Source of the DNA: an uncultured Bacteroidales bacterium
Lineage (GTDB): Bacteria > Bacteroidota > Bacteroidia > Bacteroidales > UBA932
Assembly (NCBI GenBank): GCA_905235675.1
Contig: CAJONC010000009.1
Span: 1 to 55,456, forward strand
DNA length: 55,456 nucleotides
Direction of reading: 5' to 3'
The translations under genes were made by a program, and so were the position numbers. The notes under the pieces were generated by a model that saw only the letters and a program-made list of their open reading frames with translations, did not search any database and had not been told where the DNA came from. Numbering within the stretch: the first letter of the stretch is position 1; each line of letters starts with the position of its first letter. Positions 8,444 through 16,959 of this stretch are shown piece after piece.

Positions 8444-9448
8444 CTAAAGAGTCTGGCCCCCGATGAATTCCCTCATTATGGAGGTGGGAGGGATGGCTGC
8501 TATTTCCGCAGGCTTGAGGGCTATGAATGGCTCCGTGAAAGCGATCAGCCTCCTTGCTTTTTCATAGACGGGAGATGCTTCCGTGATGCCGTAAAGCAGG
8601 GGGTCGGCATAGTACTTCAGCAAGGGAAGGTCGTACAGCGTTGAAGAATTGAATACCACGCGGGCATTTTCTTCGTAAGGGAAGATGTTGTTCGTTTCCC
8701 CGCGGCGGACGCTGGGCCAGCGCATTATGGTTTCTTCGGGGCTGATGCCGCGTACGCGGTTGTCGCGCACTATGCGGCGCAGAAGGCGCTTGTCGGTGGT
8801 GGAACCGTGCACCTTGGTCCCACCGGGCAGGGCTGAAAGCGCGGAAATGTAGATATTGTAAATCCTGTCCCTGTCAACGTTGGGAGTCAGCGCAGGATTG
8901 AGGGCGTGGATGCCTTCCATGAAGAGCATGTCGTTCTCTTCCAGCTTCATGCGGCGGCTTTCGTCGAAAACCGTCTTTCCCGCCTTGAAATCGAATTTCG
9001 GGATAACGACTTCCTTCCCTGCAATAAGGTCGTTCAGGTTCTCGTTCAGCAGTTCGACGTTCATGGCGCCGAGGCTTTCGAAGTCGTATTCGCCCTTGTC
9101 ATCCTTGGGCGTGTGTTCGCGGTCCACGAAATAATTGTCGAGTTCAATTACCTTGGGGCTGATGCCGAGCACCTGGCACTGCTGTGCGATGCGCAGCGAG
9201 CTGCTGGTTTTTCCGCTGGACGAAGGACCGGACATCATCACTATCCTGGTCTTCTTCTTGTGCCAGAAGATCTGGTTGGCGATCTCGGCATACTTGCGTT
9301 CCTGCCTGGCTTCGCAGAGGTTGATAAGGCGTATCGCCTGCCCGTCGGCAAGCACGCTGTTCAGTTTTCCCACGTTGTCGATGCCTACGGCCGAGCACCA
9401 GTCGGCATATTCGCGTCGGGCATCCTCAATCTTGTTCTTGCTGCTCAT
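8444..9448 (-). CDS. Short nucleoside (uridine) kinase-like protein
   Basis: The 334-residue product carries a P-loop (SGPSSSGKTSSS, residues 73-84) and downstream segments (LDNYFVDREHTPKD, FMEGIHALNP, RRIVRDNRVRG) of the phosphoribulokinase/uridine kinase fold. Family members in Bacteroidota are, to my knowledge, usually longer, with an N-terminal TGS and tRNA-synthetase-like region before the kinase; here only about 65 residues precede the P-loop, so this is a kinase-only form. Its ATG overlaps the uvrA stop (ATGA), so the two genes are translationally coupled. Substrate assignment is by family only. Confidence 0.8.
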   Translation of the reverse strand: MSSKNKIEDARREYADWCSAVGIDNVGKLNSVLADGQAIRLINLCEARQERKYAEIANQIFWHKKKTRIVMMSGPSSSGKTSSSLRIAQQCQVLGISPKVIELDNYFVDREHTPKDDKGEYDFESLGAMNVELLNENLNDLIAGKEVVIPKFDFKAGKTVFDESRRMKLEENDMLFMEGIHALNPALTPNVDRDRIYNIYISALSALPGGTKVHGSTTDKRLLRRIVRDNRVRGISPEETIMRWPSVRRGETNNIFPYEENARVVFNSSTLYDLPLLKYYADPLLYGITEASPVYEKARRLIAFTEPFIALKPAEIAAIPPTSIMREFIGGQTL

Positions 9449-12363
9449 AACAATGCTTTCAGATATGGTCCTGTGACCGATTTCTTGTCTTTTGCTATCT
9501 GTTCCGGGGTGCCTTCGGCTACGATATATCCTCCCCTGCGCCCGCCTTCCGGGCCCATGTCGATGATGTAATCGACGCTCTTGAGCACATCCAGATTATG
9601 TTCTATTATAATTATCGTGTTCCCCTGGTCGGCCAATTGGCCCAGTACCCCGAGAAGCGTTTTGATATCTGCAAAATGCAGGCCCGTCGTAGGCTCGTCG
9701 AGTATATACAGGGTGTTCCCCGTGCTTTTGCGGAACAATTCGGCCGCCAGTTTCATACGCTGGCTCTCTCCTCCGGAAAGCGTGACCGAGCTCTGGCCCA
9801 GTTTCACGTAGCCCAGGCCTACATCGACCATGGCCTTGAGCTTGGGGGCAATCCTGGGATTCTTCCCGAAAAACCCGTAAGCTTCGCTGATGCTCATCTC
9901 CAGCACATCGTTGATATTCTTTCCTTTGTAACGTACCGCGAGGGTATCTTCCTTGTACCGCTTGCCTCCGCAAACTTCGCACGGAACCATCACGCTCGGC
10001 AGGAAGTTCATCTCTATCAGCTTGATACCTGCTCCCTTGCACTCTTCGCAACGGCCTCCGGCCACATTGAAACTGAACCTCCCTGCCTTGAATCCGCGCA
10101 CCTTGGCGTCGGGGGTGTCCACAAAGAGGGATCGGATGTCGTCGAAGACTCCGGTGAAAGTGGCGGGGTTGCTGCGCGGACTGCGTCCGATGGGGCTCTG
10201 GTCGACTTCAATGACCTTGTCGATATTGCGAAGGCCTTCCAATTCTTTATAAGGCAGGGCCTTACGGGTGGAGCGATAAAACTTTCCCTTGATAATGGGG
10301 ACGAGGGTTTCGTTTATCAGGCTGCTCTTGCCGCTGCCGCTTACGCCGGCGACTCCGATGATGCAGCCGAGAGGGAATTCGACGGTTACGTCCTTGAGGT
10401 TGTTGCCGGATGCTCCGACAAGTTTCAGGGTTTTGCCGTTACCGCTGCGACGCCTCGCCGGAACGGCGATTCCGTCCTCTTTGTTCAAATAACGCAATGT
10501 CGTCGAGCCGGTTATATTGCAGATGTCCGGTGGCAGGTGTCCCCCCTTCGGGAGTTCGCCCTTCGGGCTCACCCCACCATCCCTTCGGGACGGTCCCCCC
10601 GCTATCGAACGCGGGGCCCCCGAAAAATGACAGTTTTCCGGGGTGCAACCGCGGGTGCCGCGGGTGTTACGTCCCTCAGGGGGGACACCTGCCACCGGAC
10701 CGTTGTAAATGATACGGCCCCCTTCGGCTCCGGCACCCGGCCCCACATCGGTAATCCAGTCCGCCGAACGCATCGTAGCCTCGTCGTGCTCCACCACTAT
10801 CACGGTATTTCCGCTGTCGCGGAGTTCCTTCAGGGAATTTATCAGTTTTATGTTGTCGCGCTGGTGCAACCCTATCGAAGGTTCGTCCAGAATATATATT
10901 ACATTCACCAGTCGGGAGCCAATCTGGGTAGCAAGCCTTATGCGCTGTCCCTCCCCACCTGAAAGCGAGCCTGTAGCGCGGTCCAGCGTAAGATACTCCA
11001 GACCTACATCCATCAGGAAACCTACCCTGTCGCGCAGCTCTTTCAGTATATCGCGGGCTATCGTTCCCGCACGTTTCGACAGCTTCCCGTCAAGCGTCCC
11101 CAGCCACTCCTGCAGCTCGCTTATCTCCATTGCGGACACTTCCGTTATGGTCTTTCCGTCAATCTTGAAACAGTTGGTTTCTTCCTTGAGACGGGTTCCG
11201 TGGCAGACGGGGCACACAATCCTGTCGTCTATCTCGTCCAGCACGCCGGGCCAGTTCACCATCTGGCTGAGATTTCCCTCTCCCACGCGGAAAAACTCGT
11301 CGGATCCGAAAACCAGCAGGCTAAGAACTCCTTCCGGAAGGGCGTCTATCGGGTCATACAGGGAGAAATCATATTTACGCGCAATGGAACGCACCGTCTC
11401 GAACTTCTTGTTCTCGCGAATCTTCCCGAGAGGCACTATTCCTCCGTCGGCGATGCTCTTTGACGGATCCGGCACTATATTGTCCATGTTCACGTCTGGC
11501 ACGAAGCCAAGCCCCTTGCAGTGAGGGCAGTATCCCTCCGGAGAATTGAAGGAGAAAGTGTGCGGGGCGGGTTCCTGGAGCGAGACTCCGGTCTCTGGGT
11601 CGACCAGATGTTTGGAATAATGGTGAAGCTTACCGGTCTCTCCGTCGAGTATCGCTATGGAGCCTTTTCCCATTCCGAGGGCGGTCATGACCGATGCGCG
11701 GATACGGCTTTCGTCGCCGCTGCCGGGCTTCAGCTTGTCTATCACAAGCTCGATGAAATGCCCCTTGTAACGGTCCAGGGCCTCGACTTCGTTGAGATTC
11801 ATGATTTCCCCGTCGATGCGCACCTGGGTAAATCCCTTGCGCCGCAGCGAATCGAAAAGTTCGCGGTAGTGCCCTTTGCGGCCCCGCACCAAAGGGGACA
11901 GAAGTATGCATTTGCGCCCATTGAACTCGCCGAGTATCAGGTCAACTATCTGCTCGTCGGTATATCGGACCATTTCCCTGCCGCTCACGGGGGAATACGC
12001 AGTGGAGGCGCGGGCGTAGAGCAGGCGGAGGAAGTCGGAGATCTCCGTGATGGTGCCTACGGTGGAACGGGGATTGTTGCCGGTGGTCTTCTGTTCTATG
12101 GCTATGATGGGGCTGAGCCCTTCGATACTCTCCACTTCGGGCTTGTCGAGTATACCCATGAAGTGCTTGGCATAGGGAGAAAGGGTGTTGAGATAGCGCC
12201 TCTGGCCTTCGGCGTAGATGGTGTCGAAAGCGAGGGAACTCTTTCCGCTGCCGCTGAGTCCGGTAATTACCGTGAACTTGCCGCGCGGAATATCCACATC
12301 GACATTCTTCAGGTTGTTGGCCCTTGCACCCTTTATTTTTATGAATTCCTCCTTCTTGCCCAT
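9445..12363 (-). CDS. uvrA: Excinuclease ABC subunit A with in-frame insertion
   Basis: The 972-residue product is the damage-recognition ATPase of nucleotide excision repair. Both ABC modules are present: Walker A GLSGSGKSS near residue 35 and GVSGSGKSS in the second half, two LSGGE signatures, and CxxC zinc-finger pairs (CPHCKGLG, CPVCHG, CEECKGAG, CEVCGG). The start at 12363 is an ATG nine bases after a TATCTTTG box; a TTG four codons upstream is less likely. Residues about 555-613 are a Gly/Pro/Arg-rich stretch encoded entirely by a 174-bp palindromic element, lying in the linker between GPGAGAEGGRIIYNG and the second ABC module. Outside this the protein looks intact and probably functional. 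Confidence 0.95.
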   Translation of the reverse strand: MGKKEEFIKIKGARANNLKNVDVDIPRGKFTVITGLSGSGKSSLAFDTIYAEGQRRYLNTLSPYAKHFMGILDKPEVESIEGLSPIIAIEQKTTGNNPRSTVGTITEISDFLRLLYARASTAYSPVSGREMVRYTDEQIVDLILGEFNGRKCILLSPLVRGRKGHYRELFDSLRRKGFTQVRIDGEIMNLNEVEALDRYKGHFIELVIDKLKPGSGDESRIRASVMTALGMGKGSIAILDGETGKLHHYSKHLVDPETGVSLQEPAPHTFSFNSPEGYCPHCKGLGFVPDVNMDNIVPDPSKSIADGGIVPLGKIRENKKFETVRSIARKYDFSLYDPIDALPEGVLSLLVFGSDEFFRVGEGNLSQMVNWPGVLDEIDDRIVCPVCHGTRLKEETNCFKIDGKTITEVSAMEISELQEWLGTLDGKLSKRAGTIARDILKELRDRVGFLMDVGLEYLTLDRATGSLSGGEGQRIRLATQIGSRLVNVIYILDEPSIGLHQRDNIKLINSLKELRDSGNTVIVVEHDEATMRSADWITDVGPGAGAEGGRIIYNGPVAGVPPEGRNTRGTRGCTPENCHFSGAPRSIAGGPSRRDGGVSPKGELPKGGHLPPDICNITGSTTLRYLNKEDGIAVPARRRSGNGKTLKLVGASGNNLKDVTVEFPLGCIIGVAGVSGSGKSSLINETLVPIIKGKFYRSTRKALPYKELEGLRNIDKVIEVDQSPIGRSPRSNPATFTGVFDDIRSLFVDTPDAKVRGFKAGRFSFNVAGGRCEECKGAGIKLIEMNFLPSVMVPCEVCGGKRYKEDTLAVRYKGKNINDVLEMSISEAYGFFGKNPRIAPKLKAMVDVGLGYVKLGQSSVTLSGGESQRMKLAAELFRKSTGNTLYILDEPTTGLHFADIKTLLGVLGQLADQGNTIIIIEHNLDVLKSVDYIIDMGPEGGRRGGYIVAEGTPEQIAKDKKSVTGPYLKALL
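10526..10699. repeat. 174-bp palindromic element inserted in uvrA
   Basis: The element is bounded by perfect 21-base inverted repeats (10526-10546 and 10679-10699, outer ends TCCGGTGGCAG/CTGCCACCGGA). Inside are further small palindromes built on CCCTTCGGG and on CCCCGC...GCGGGG (about 10597-10616). Its length is exactly 58 codons and it has no stop in the uvrA frame, so uvrA reads through it. No clear target duplication is visible. Its composition (homopolymeric C and G runs) differs from the surrounding gene. It resembles in principle the in-frame palindromic elements known in Rickettsia genes. Confidence 0.85.
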
Positions 12364-12372
12364 AGCAGAAGG

Positions 12373-12380
12373 CAAAGATA
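12373..12380 (-). promoter_or_regulatory. -7 box of uvrA
   Basis: TATCTTTG on the minus strand matches the Bacteroidota box TAnnTTTG and ends nine bases before the uvrA ATG at 12363. This supports the chosen start and implies a leader of only a few bases. Confidence 0.55.
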
Positions 12381-12432
12381 CGATTTTTCTTCCAATGTCC
12401 TACGGCAGCATCGCCCTCTGCTTCCAAAGAGC

Positions 12433-13104
12433 TCAGGGCCTGGCCTTTCCGGGCTTGACCGGCGGAGTGTCGAAGATGCGGTCCTGATGGTCGACCATCA
12501 GGTAAAGCCGCTTTTCTATGTAGCGCCACTCCATTTTGGCGCCGATGAGATCCACCGACTCTTCGTTCTTTATGTCGTCGAAATAGAGCAGGCCGCGTAT
12601 GGCCTGGACGGTGCTGGTAAGGTCGTAGGCCTGAAGGTAGCGCTGCAGCATGTCGCCGAAGGACATTTTCGTGGAAAGGAAAGCTACATCTATGAAATCC
12701 TTGCGGCGGGTGCCCTCCTTTCCGATGGCAAGCAGTTTCATGGCGGCGATATCCTTGTAGCTCACCAGCCGGATGCCATCTTCCGTGACGACAAGCGGTT
12801 CGGTGAGTTTGTTGCAGGCCTTGATGAAATCCACCTTTACGTTATCTATCTTCCCGATAATGGTCTGGTTACGGGCGATTTTCTCCTGCAGGCCGTATTC
12901 AGTCCTCAGGTAAGCCAACATGTCCGCAAGGTCGAAAGGCTCTCCGTAATTGAACATGTCCAGGTCTACGCTTTTCCTGTGCCCCATCTGCAGGGACAGT
13001 GATGTTCCTCCGACAAGGTTGAAATCCTTGAGGACAGGATCACTCATCAGCTTTCGCAACAACTCATAGGTTTTGGAAGCCACTGTTTCTGTAAATATCT
13101 TCAT
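12433..13104 (-). CDS. AbiEii/AbiGii-type nucleotidyltransferase toxin
   Basis: The 223-residue product is a DNA polymerase beta-like nucleotidyltransferase of the AbiEii/AbiGii family, the toxin half of AbiE-type abortive-infection modules. The NTase motif is visible as GGTSL (residues 32-36) and S45-V-D47-L-D49, the metal-binding acidic pair; the later segment SYKDIAAMKLLAIGKEGTRRK matches the family's conserved lysine region. The gene overlaps its partner (13064-14167) by 41 bases in another frame. The target is unknown. It is placed after uvrA in the same direction but with its own palindrome-controlled promoter upstream of the partner. Confidence 0.85.
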   Translation of the reverse strand: MKIFTETVASKTYELLRKLMSDPVLKDFNLVGGTSLSLQMGHRKSVDLDMFNYGEPFDLADMLAYLRTEYGLQEKIARNQTIIGKIDNVKVDFIKACNKLTEPLVVTEDGIRLVSYKDIAAMKLLAIGKEGTRRKDFIDVAFLSTKMSFGDMLQRYLQAYDLTSTVQAIRGLLYFDDIKNEESVDLIGAKMEWRYIEKRLYLMVDHQDRIFDTPPVKPGKARP

Positions 13105-14167
13105 TGTCTTTCCTCCATTCAGGAACCGGCCTGTTCAGGCACAACATGTCCTGTTTACCTATACCCAGCACCTGCATTCCGAAGACTGCCGGCGAAGGGT
13201 CCAGTACTTTAATTGTTTTGACTATTTCGGCTGCATTGTCTTTGCCGCCGTAACGCTGCAGAAGAGCATACCACTCGGCGTCTCCTCCCATTTTAAGCAC
13301 CCTTTCCGCTATGAGCGTCTTCATGTTGTCCCAGTTAATGTACGAAGCATTCACATCGTAGTCCCAAAGGAGCCAGCGGGGGATGTCATAATGGGGCTGC
13401 GAGAGCCAATCATTAAAAAGGGAGAGCCGCTTGGGCCTTGTCTGCAAGCCGTCAAGGATTTCACGCGCCTGAGCTTCCCTGCTGCGCCTGGCGGCATAGC
13501 GCATGAGGGCGCTTTCGTTCACGATGAAGTCGGAAAAGGCGTTCCGCCAGATGAGCCGGACATTCTCCGGAGTGAGATAATCGAAAGCGGAGCAGCAGAG
13601 AAGGTCGACCAGAATTTTTTCGAGCCTCGGAAGCACAAGGCCGCCGGATTCATCTGCAGGAGATCCGGAGATGAAAGGACTTATCACGATGGATTCCTTT
13701 GAGACTGCGGTCTGCTGAAGTATTTTATCCGCAGGACCGCGGACTACCTCGGGCCCCATCTTGGCAATGAGATGCATCCAGACGGCATCCACAGACTCCC
13801 TGGAGCACTCGATTATCATTGTCTTTTCCGGAATAATGACATCTATTAGCCTTGACAGCACTGCCCTGGAATTCCAGATGCAGAAAGATTTCGCAGGAAA
13901 ACCCTTACGGAGGATGCCGTAAAGATAATCAGCCGCCTGGTCGTGCCCCGTATCGAAAATTTCCCCGGGAATGCCGGTCACGGCGCGGTACCTGCCCCTT
14001 CCTACCCTTTCCAGGCTGGAATCTTCAAGCAGTTCGTGCAGCACGAGCGAAAGATACTGCCCCGAAACTGCCGTTCCCCTTGCCTCCATACCGGCCGCTA
14101 TTTCCTTTTTGTCAATGGGGCCTCCCGCTCCGGCAACGATGTCGTATATCTGTTCTTTCTTGTCCAT
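13064..14167 (-). CDS. AbiEi-like antitoxin fused to a DUF6922-like domain
   Basis: The 367-residue product begins with a winged-helix-like region (about residues 1-65, with PIDKKEIAAGMEARGTAVSG and GRGRYRAV), as in transcriptional antitoxins of AbiE systems. A middle region of unassigned fold follows (70-250). The C-terminal stretch (about 255-345: HYDIPRWLLWDYDV, then INWD, then RVLKMGGDAEWYALLQRYG) has the pattern of DUF6922, which in Bacteroidota occurs, as far as I recall, as a small separate protein beside AbiEii toxins. The last 13 codons overlap the toxin gene. A TAGCTTTG box ends four bases before the ATG, next to a perfect 44-bp palindrome, suggesting autorepression. Domain assignment of the C-terminus is from pattern memory. 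Confidence 0.7.
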   Translation of the reverse strand: MDKKEQIYDIVAGAGGPIDKKEIAAGMEARGTAVSGQYLSLVLHELLEDSSLERVGRGRYRAVTGIPGEIFDTGHDQAADYLYGILRKGFPAKSFCIWNSRAVLSRLIDVIIPEKTMIIECSRESVDAVWMHLIAKMGPEVVRGPADKILQQTAVSKESIVISPFISGSPADESGGLVLPRLEKILVDLLCCSAFDYLTPENVRLIWRNAFSDFIVNESALMRYAARRSREAQAREILDGLQTRPKRLSLFNDWLSQPHYDIPRWLLWDYDVNASYINWDNMKTLIAERVLKMGGDAEWYALLQRYGGKDNAAEIVKTIKVLDPSPAVFGMQVLGIGKQDMLCLNRPVPEWRKDNEDIYRNSGFQNL

Positions 14168-14171
14168 GAAG

Positions 14172-14179
14172 CAAAGCTA
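14172..14179 (-). promoter_or_regulatory. -7 box of the AbiE-type operon
   Basis: TAGCTTTG on the minus strand ends four bases before the ATG at 14167 and starts one base from the palindrome at 14181-14224, so a repressor bound there would cover the promoter. Confidence 0.5.
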
Positions 14180-14180
14180 T

Positions 14181-14224
14181 ATATAATTATTGTCAAAAAC
14201 AAAGATTTTTGACAATAATTATAT
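14181..14224. promoter_or_regulatory. 44-bp perfect palindrome, likely operator
   Basis: Two perfectly complementary 19-base arms (14181-14199 and 14206-14224) flank a six-base spacer. The inner core of each arm is TTGTCAAAAA or its complement. It lies 13 bases upstream of the antitoxin start and spans the expected -33 region. The arms are AT-rich, unlike a GC-rich rho-independent terminator, and no T-tract follows, so an operator for the winged-helix antitoxin is the better reading. Confidence 0.65.
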
Positions 14225-14279
14225 TGTTGCCTCACAGATTTTCGGAAACGCCTTATTCACGGCAGGCGTTCCATCGCTG

Positions 14280-16880
14280 TCAGCGCGTGCCCACGGTAAT
14301 TGAAAACTCAGACCTTACCACCCGCCCCTTAGAGTCAAGAGTCTCACCCACAAGGAGATAAGCACCTTCCTTGTCGGCAGTCCAGAATTCGGCGCAGGCC
14401 TCTCCGGCAGAGTTGAATTCCAGTTCGGGATTCCAGTAAATGGTGGTACGCAGGTCGGGGACTACCGAAGCTTGCTTCTCCGGAGTATCGTACACGGGAG
14501 AATAGAACTCCACCTTCTGCTGATATCCCAAAGGGCGCACCGCGGCGATGTTGTCGGACTTTTTCTTGAAGCCGTCGGGGCCGACCGAAGTCTTTATCAC
14601 GACCGCCCCGCTGTATCCCGCGTAATAGCCGAAAACCGAGGTCAGGTCCTTGATTACGAATATTGCTTCTATATCTTCGGGCGTCATGGAAAACAGATCG
14701 TATTCGGGCAGGACCACGTCATCCACAACCGGAAGTATGGGAAGGGTGGAACGCGTCGAACTCAGGTACTGCCCGTCGGAACCGCGCCTTACCACCAGGC
14801 CCGGAGTGTTGAGGAACACGGCCATGATGCTGTTGATATGCTTTTCGCTTATTTCTTTTCCGGTGAGAGGCTCCGACGCCGTCACGGGTGAATACCATTT
14901 TGAGTCAATTTCTTCCTGTACCCTGTCCGCCGACACCACGGCCGCGTCCAGGACGGTGGTCCGCTGCCCGTGCGTAAGCAGATAATCTTCATCCGCCTGC
15001 GCGATGTAGCCGTCCGGCACCGCAGCTCCGGCCTTCTCCGCCAGCGAGGCCCCCTCAGAAGAAGGATACTCCTCGCTGTCGATGGTGAGCACATTCCCCT
15101 TCCCTCCCTTGCGGGTGCGCGTCTGGACCGTCACCCTGGTACCTTCAGGGAACTCGGTATCGAAACGGAAACGCCCGTCTTTGGACAGCCGCGAAGTGCT
15201 TACGCTCGACAGGGAATCGAGGGTTGCATAGAGCGAGACGTCGCCCCCGTCCACCGAAGTGAATACAAATCCGTCTGCCTTTCCGCTTATCCGCTGCGAA
15301 CGTTCGGCTTCCGTCGCCGGAACTTCCATCTCCCCTTTCACTACGGCGGGAATGTCATAGCGTCTCCATGCCTGGGTGAGCATCAGCGGATCGATGTCGG
15401 CAGGATCTTCAGCGCTGAAATACTCCGCGGGCGCCTCGATGAAACCGCGGAGTTCGGAGCTGAGCAGAAGTTCCGAAAGCAGGCTCCTGTCCTTTTCGGG
15501 CAACGCCGAGCCCGCATCTATCACGCTCACTCCCATGGGAAGCGCTTCCGTGCCGGAGGGGAGGCGGAGGTGCACCTGCACTTTTTCGCGCGGGCCGTAG
15601 GAGGATGCCGACGCCGCGATGCCCGGGGTGACGAGGGAACGGCCGCTGCGGTTGAAATAAAGCCTCTCGCTGAGCACGTTGAGGGAAGAATCCAGAAGCA
15701 TGAATCCGAGTATGCCTTCGGGAAGATCGGAAACCGGAACGCTGTAGTAGCTGCGGTCCTCCTCCCAGGGGACGCACAGCAGGGGCTGTCCGCAATTATG
15801 AACCAGCAGCAGGCATTGTTCCGGCTTCGCCTGTGCGCCGGACAATTTATTGATGAACAGATTTTTGCCGGAACGGATTATCTGCAGGACATGCGCCCCC
15901 GGCTCGGGATCAGGAAGAGGGAAACTTCTCACCGAACCATCTTCCGAAACACATTCCACGCTATACTTTTCGCCCTCTTCGCACCGTAGGGAGAAAGATC
16001 CCATTCCCTTGCGCAGGGGCCCGAAACCAAGGATTTCCTCCCCCTTTGAATTTTTCACCTCGCCCTTCAGCGCCAGTCCGAATCCGTCAGGCCCTACTGC
16101 CTTCACTCCCACCCTGCAGGCCCTGCCCGCTATGAGGTAGCCCCCTTCGGGAAGAAGAGCAAGATCGTAATCTCCCACAGAAGCCGGCACGCTAAGGTAT
16201 CGCTGGTACCTGCGGCCTGCACGCCTGATTCCCACCAGCAGGCTCCCGCCCGCCGCATCGGAAGGCAATTTTGCCGTGTATCTTCCTTCCCTGGGTTTCA
16301 GGGTTACTGTGGATTTGCCTTTGAAGCGCACGGTCACCAGTTCCGGAACCACAGCCTCCCCGCTGCGCCTGTCATTGAAAGAAAGCCGGAGCGACAGGCC
16401 TCCTCCTTCGGAATAATGGAATTCGGAATCCAGGCCCAGCTCCAGGGAGTAAGGGTCCAGCACACTGATGCTCTTCCGGAAGAAACTTTCCGGCCCCCCG
16501 TTCTGCATATAGCGGGTATAGGAGCGCAAAGTATAAGACCCTTCGGGAAGCTCTTCTCCAAGGTCGAGATGGCCGGCATAGACTCCGAGGCTGTCGGGCC
16601 TCAGCATTATGCGCGTAACAATCTCGTCGAAAGGATTTATCAGCTCCACATAAACATAGCGGCTGCGATAGACGGGCCGGTTGGTGGCCGCATCGGCAAG
16701 ATGCACCCTGAGCCATATCCGCTCCCCTGAAAGATATGCGGACTTGTCGGTCTGCACATAAATCTTCTCCTGGGGAAAGAGCTCCGCCTGCCTCTCCATG
16801 CGCCTCGTCACGGTATCCGGCTGGGCCGCGGCGATGCCTGTAAAAGCAAGGAAACAGAGTATGAAGAAAAACCGGCGCAT
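14280..16880 (-). CDS. MG2-domain envelope protein with TonB-receptor plug-like C-terminus
   Basis: The 866-residue product has a signal peptide (MRRFFFILCFLAFTGIAAAQ). Right after it comes an alpha-2-macroglobulin MG2-like region (PQEKIYVQTDKSAYLSGERIWLRVHL, residues about 35-130), then further beta-rich repeats. Residues about 640-780 look like a TonB-dependent-receptor plug: GKEISEKHINSIMAVFLNTPG, LPVVDDVVLP and a VFGYYAGYSGAVVIKTS ending. No beta-barrel follows. Similar proteins in Bacteroidota are annotated only as plug-domain or MG2 proteins; the function is unknown. The ATG at 16880 is preferred to an upstream in-frame one because it starts the signal peptide and lies 11 bases after a TATATTTG box. 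Confidence 0.75.
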   Translation of the reverse strand: MRRFFFILCFLAFTGIAAAQPDTVTRRMERQAELFPQEKIYVQTDKSAYLSGERIWLRVHLADAATNRPVYRSRYVYVELINPFDEIVTRIMLRPDSLGVYAGHLDLGEELPEGSYTLRSYTRYMQNGGPESFFRKSISVLDPYSLELGLDSEFHYSEGGGLSLRLSFNDRRSGEAVVPELVTVRFKGKSTVTLKPREGRYTAKLPSDAAGGSLLVGIRRAGRRYQRYLSVPASVGDYDLALLPEGGYLIAGRACRVGVKAVGPDGFGLALKGEVKNSKGEEILGFGPLRKGMGSFSLRCEEGEKYSVECVSEDGSVRSFPLPDPEPGAHVLQIIRSGKNLFINKLSGAQAKPEQCLLLVHNCGQPLLCVPWEEDRSYYSVPVSDLPEGILGFMLLDSSLNVLSERLYFNRSGRSLVTPGIAASASSYGPREKVQVHLRLPSGTEALPMGVSVIDAGSALPEKDRSLLSELLLSSELRGFIEAPAEYFSAEDPADIDPLMLTQAWRRYDIPAVVKGEMEVPATEAERSQRISGKADGFVFTSVDGGDVSLYATLDSLSSVSTSRLSKDGRFRFDTEFPEGTRVTVQTRTRKGGKGNVLTIDSEEYPSSEGASLAEKAGAAVPDGYIAQADEDYLLTHGQRTTVLDAAVVSADRVQEEIDSKWYSPVTASEPLTGKEISEKHINSIMAVFLNTPGLVVRRGSDGQYLSSTRSTLPILPVVDDVVLPEYDLFSMTPEDIEAIFVIKDLTSVFGYYAGYSGAVVIKTSVGPDGFKKKSDNIAAVRPLGYQQKVEFYSPVYDTPEKQASVVPDLRTTIYWNPELEFNSAGEACAEFWTADKEGAYLLVGETLDSKGRVVRSEFSITVGTR

Positions 16881-16944
16881 ATTGATTATCACAAATATAA
16901 CGCGATAATTCATATTTGTCAACTTATATAAGCGGATTTGTTGT

Positions 16945-16952
16945 TAACTTTG
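16945..16952 (+). promoter_or_regulatory. -7 box of the EamA transporter gene
   Basis: TAACTTTG matches TAnnTTTG and ends seven bases before the ATG at 16960, predicting a very short or absent leader. Confidence 0.55.
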
Positions 16953-16959
16953 CGGCGTT

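Noticed and set aside
10526..10699. uvrA as a pseudogene because of the insertion
   Set aside because: The frame is kept, both ABC modules and all zinc cysteines are intact, and the insert is in a linker.
14181..14224. Terminator hairpin between the AbiE-type module and the MG2/plug gene
   Set aside because: The stem is AT-rich and not followed by a T-tract on either strand; its position at the promoter fits an operator.
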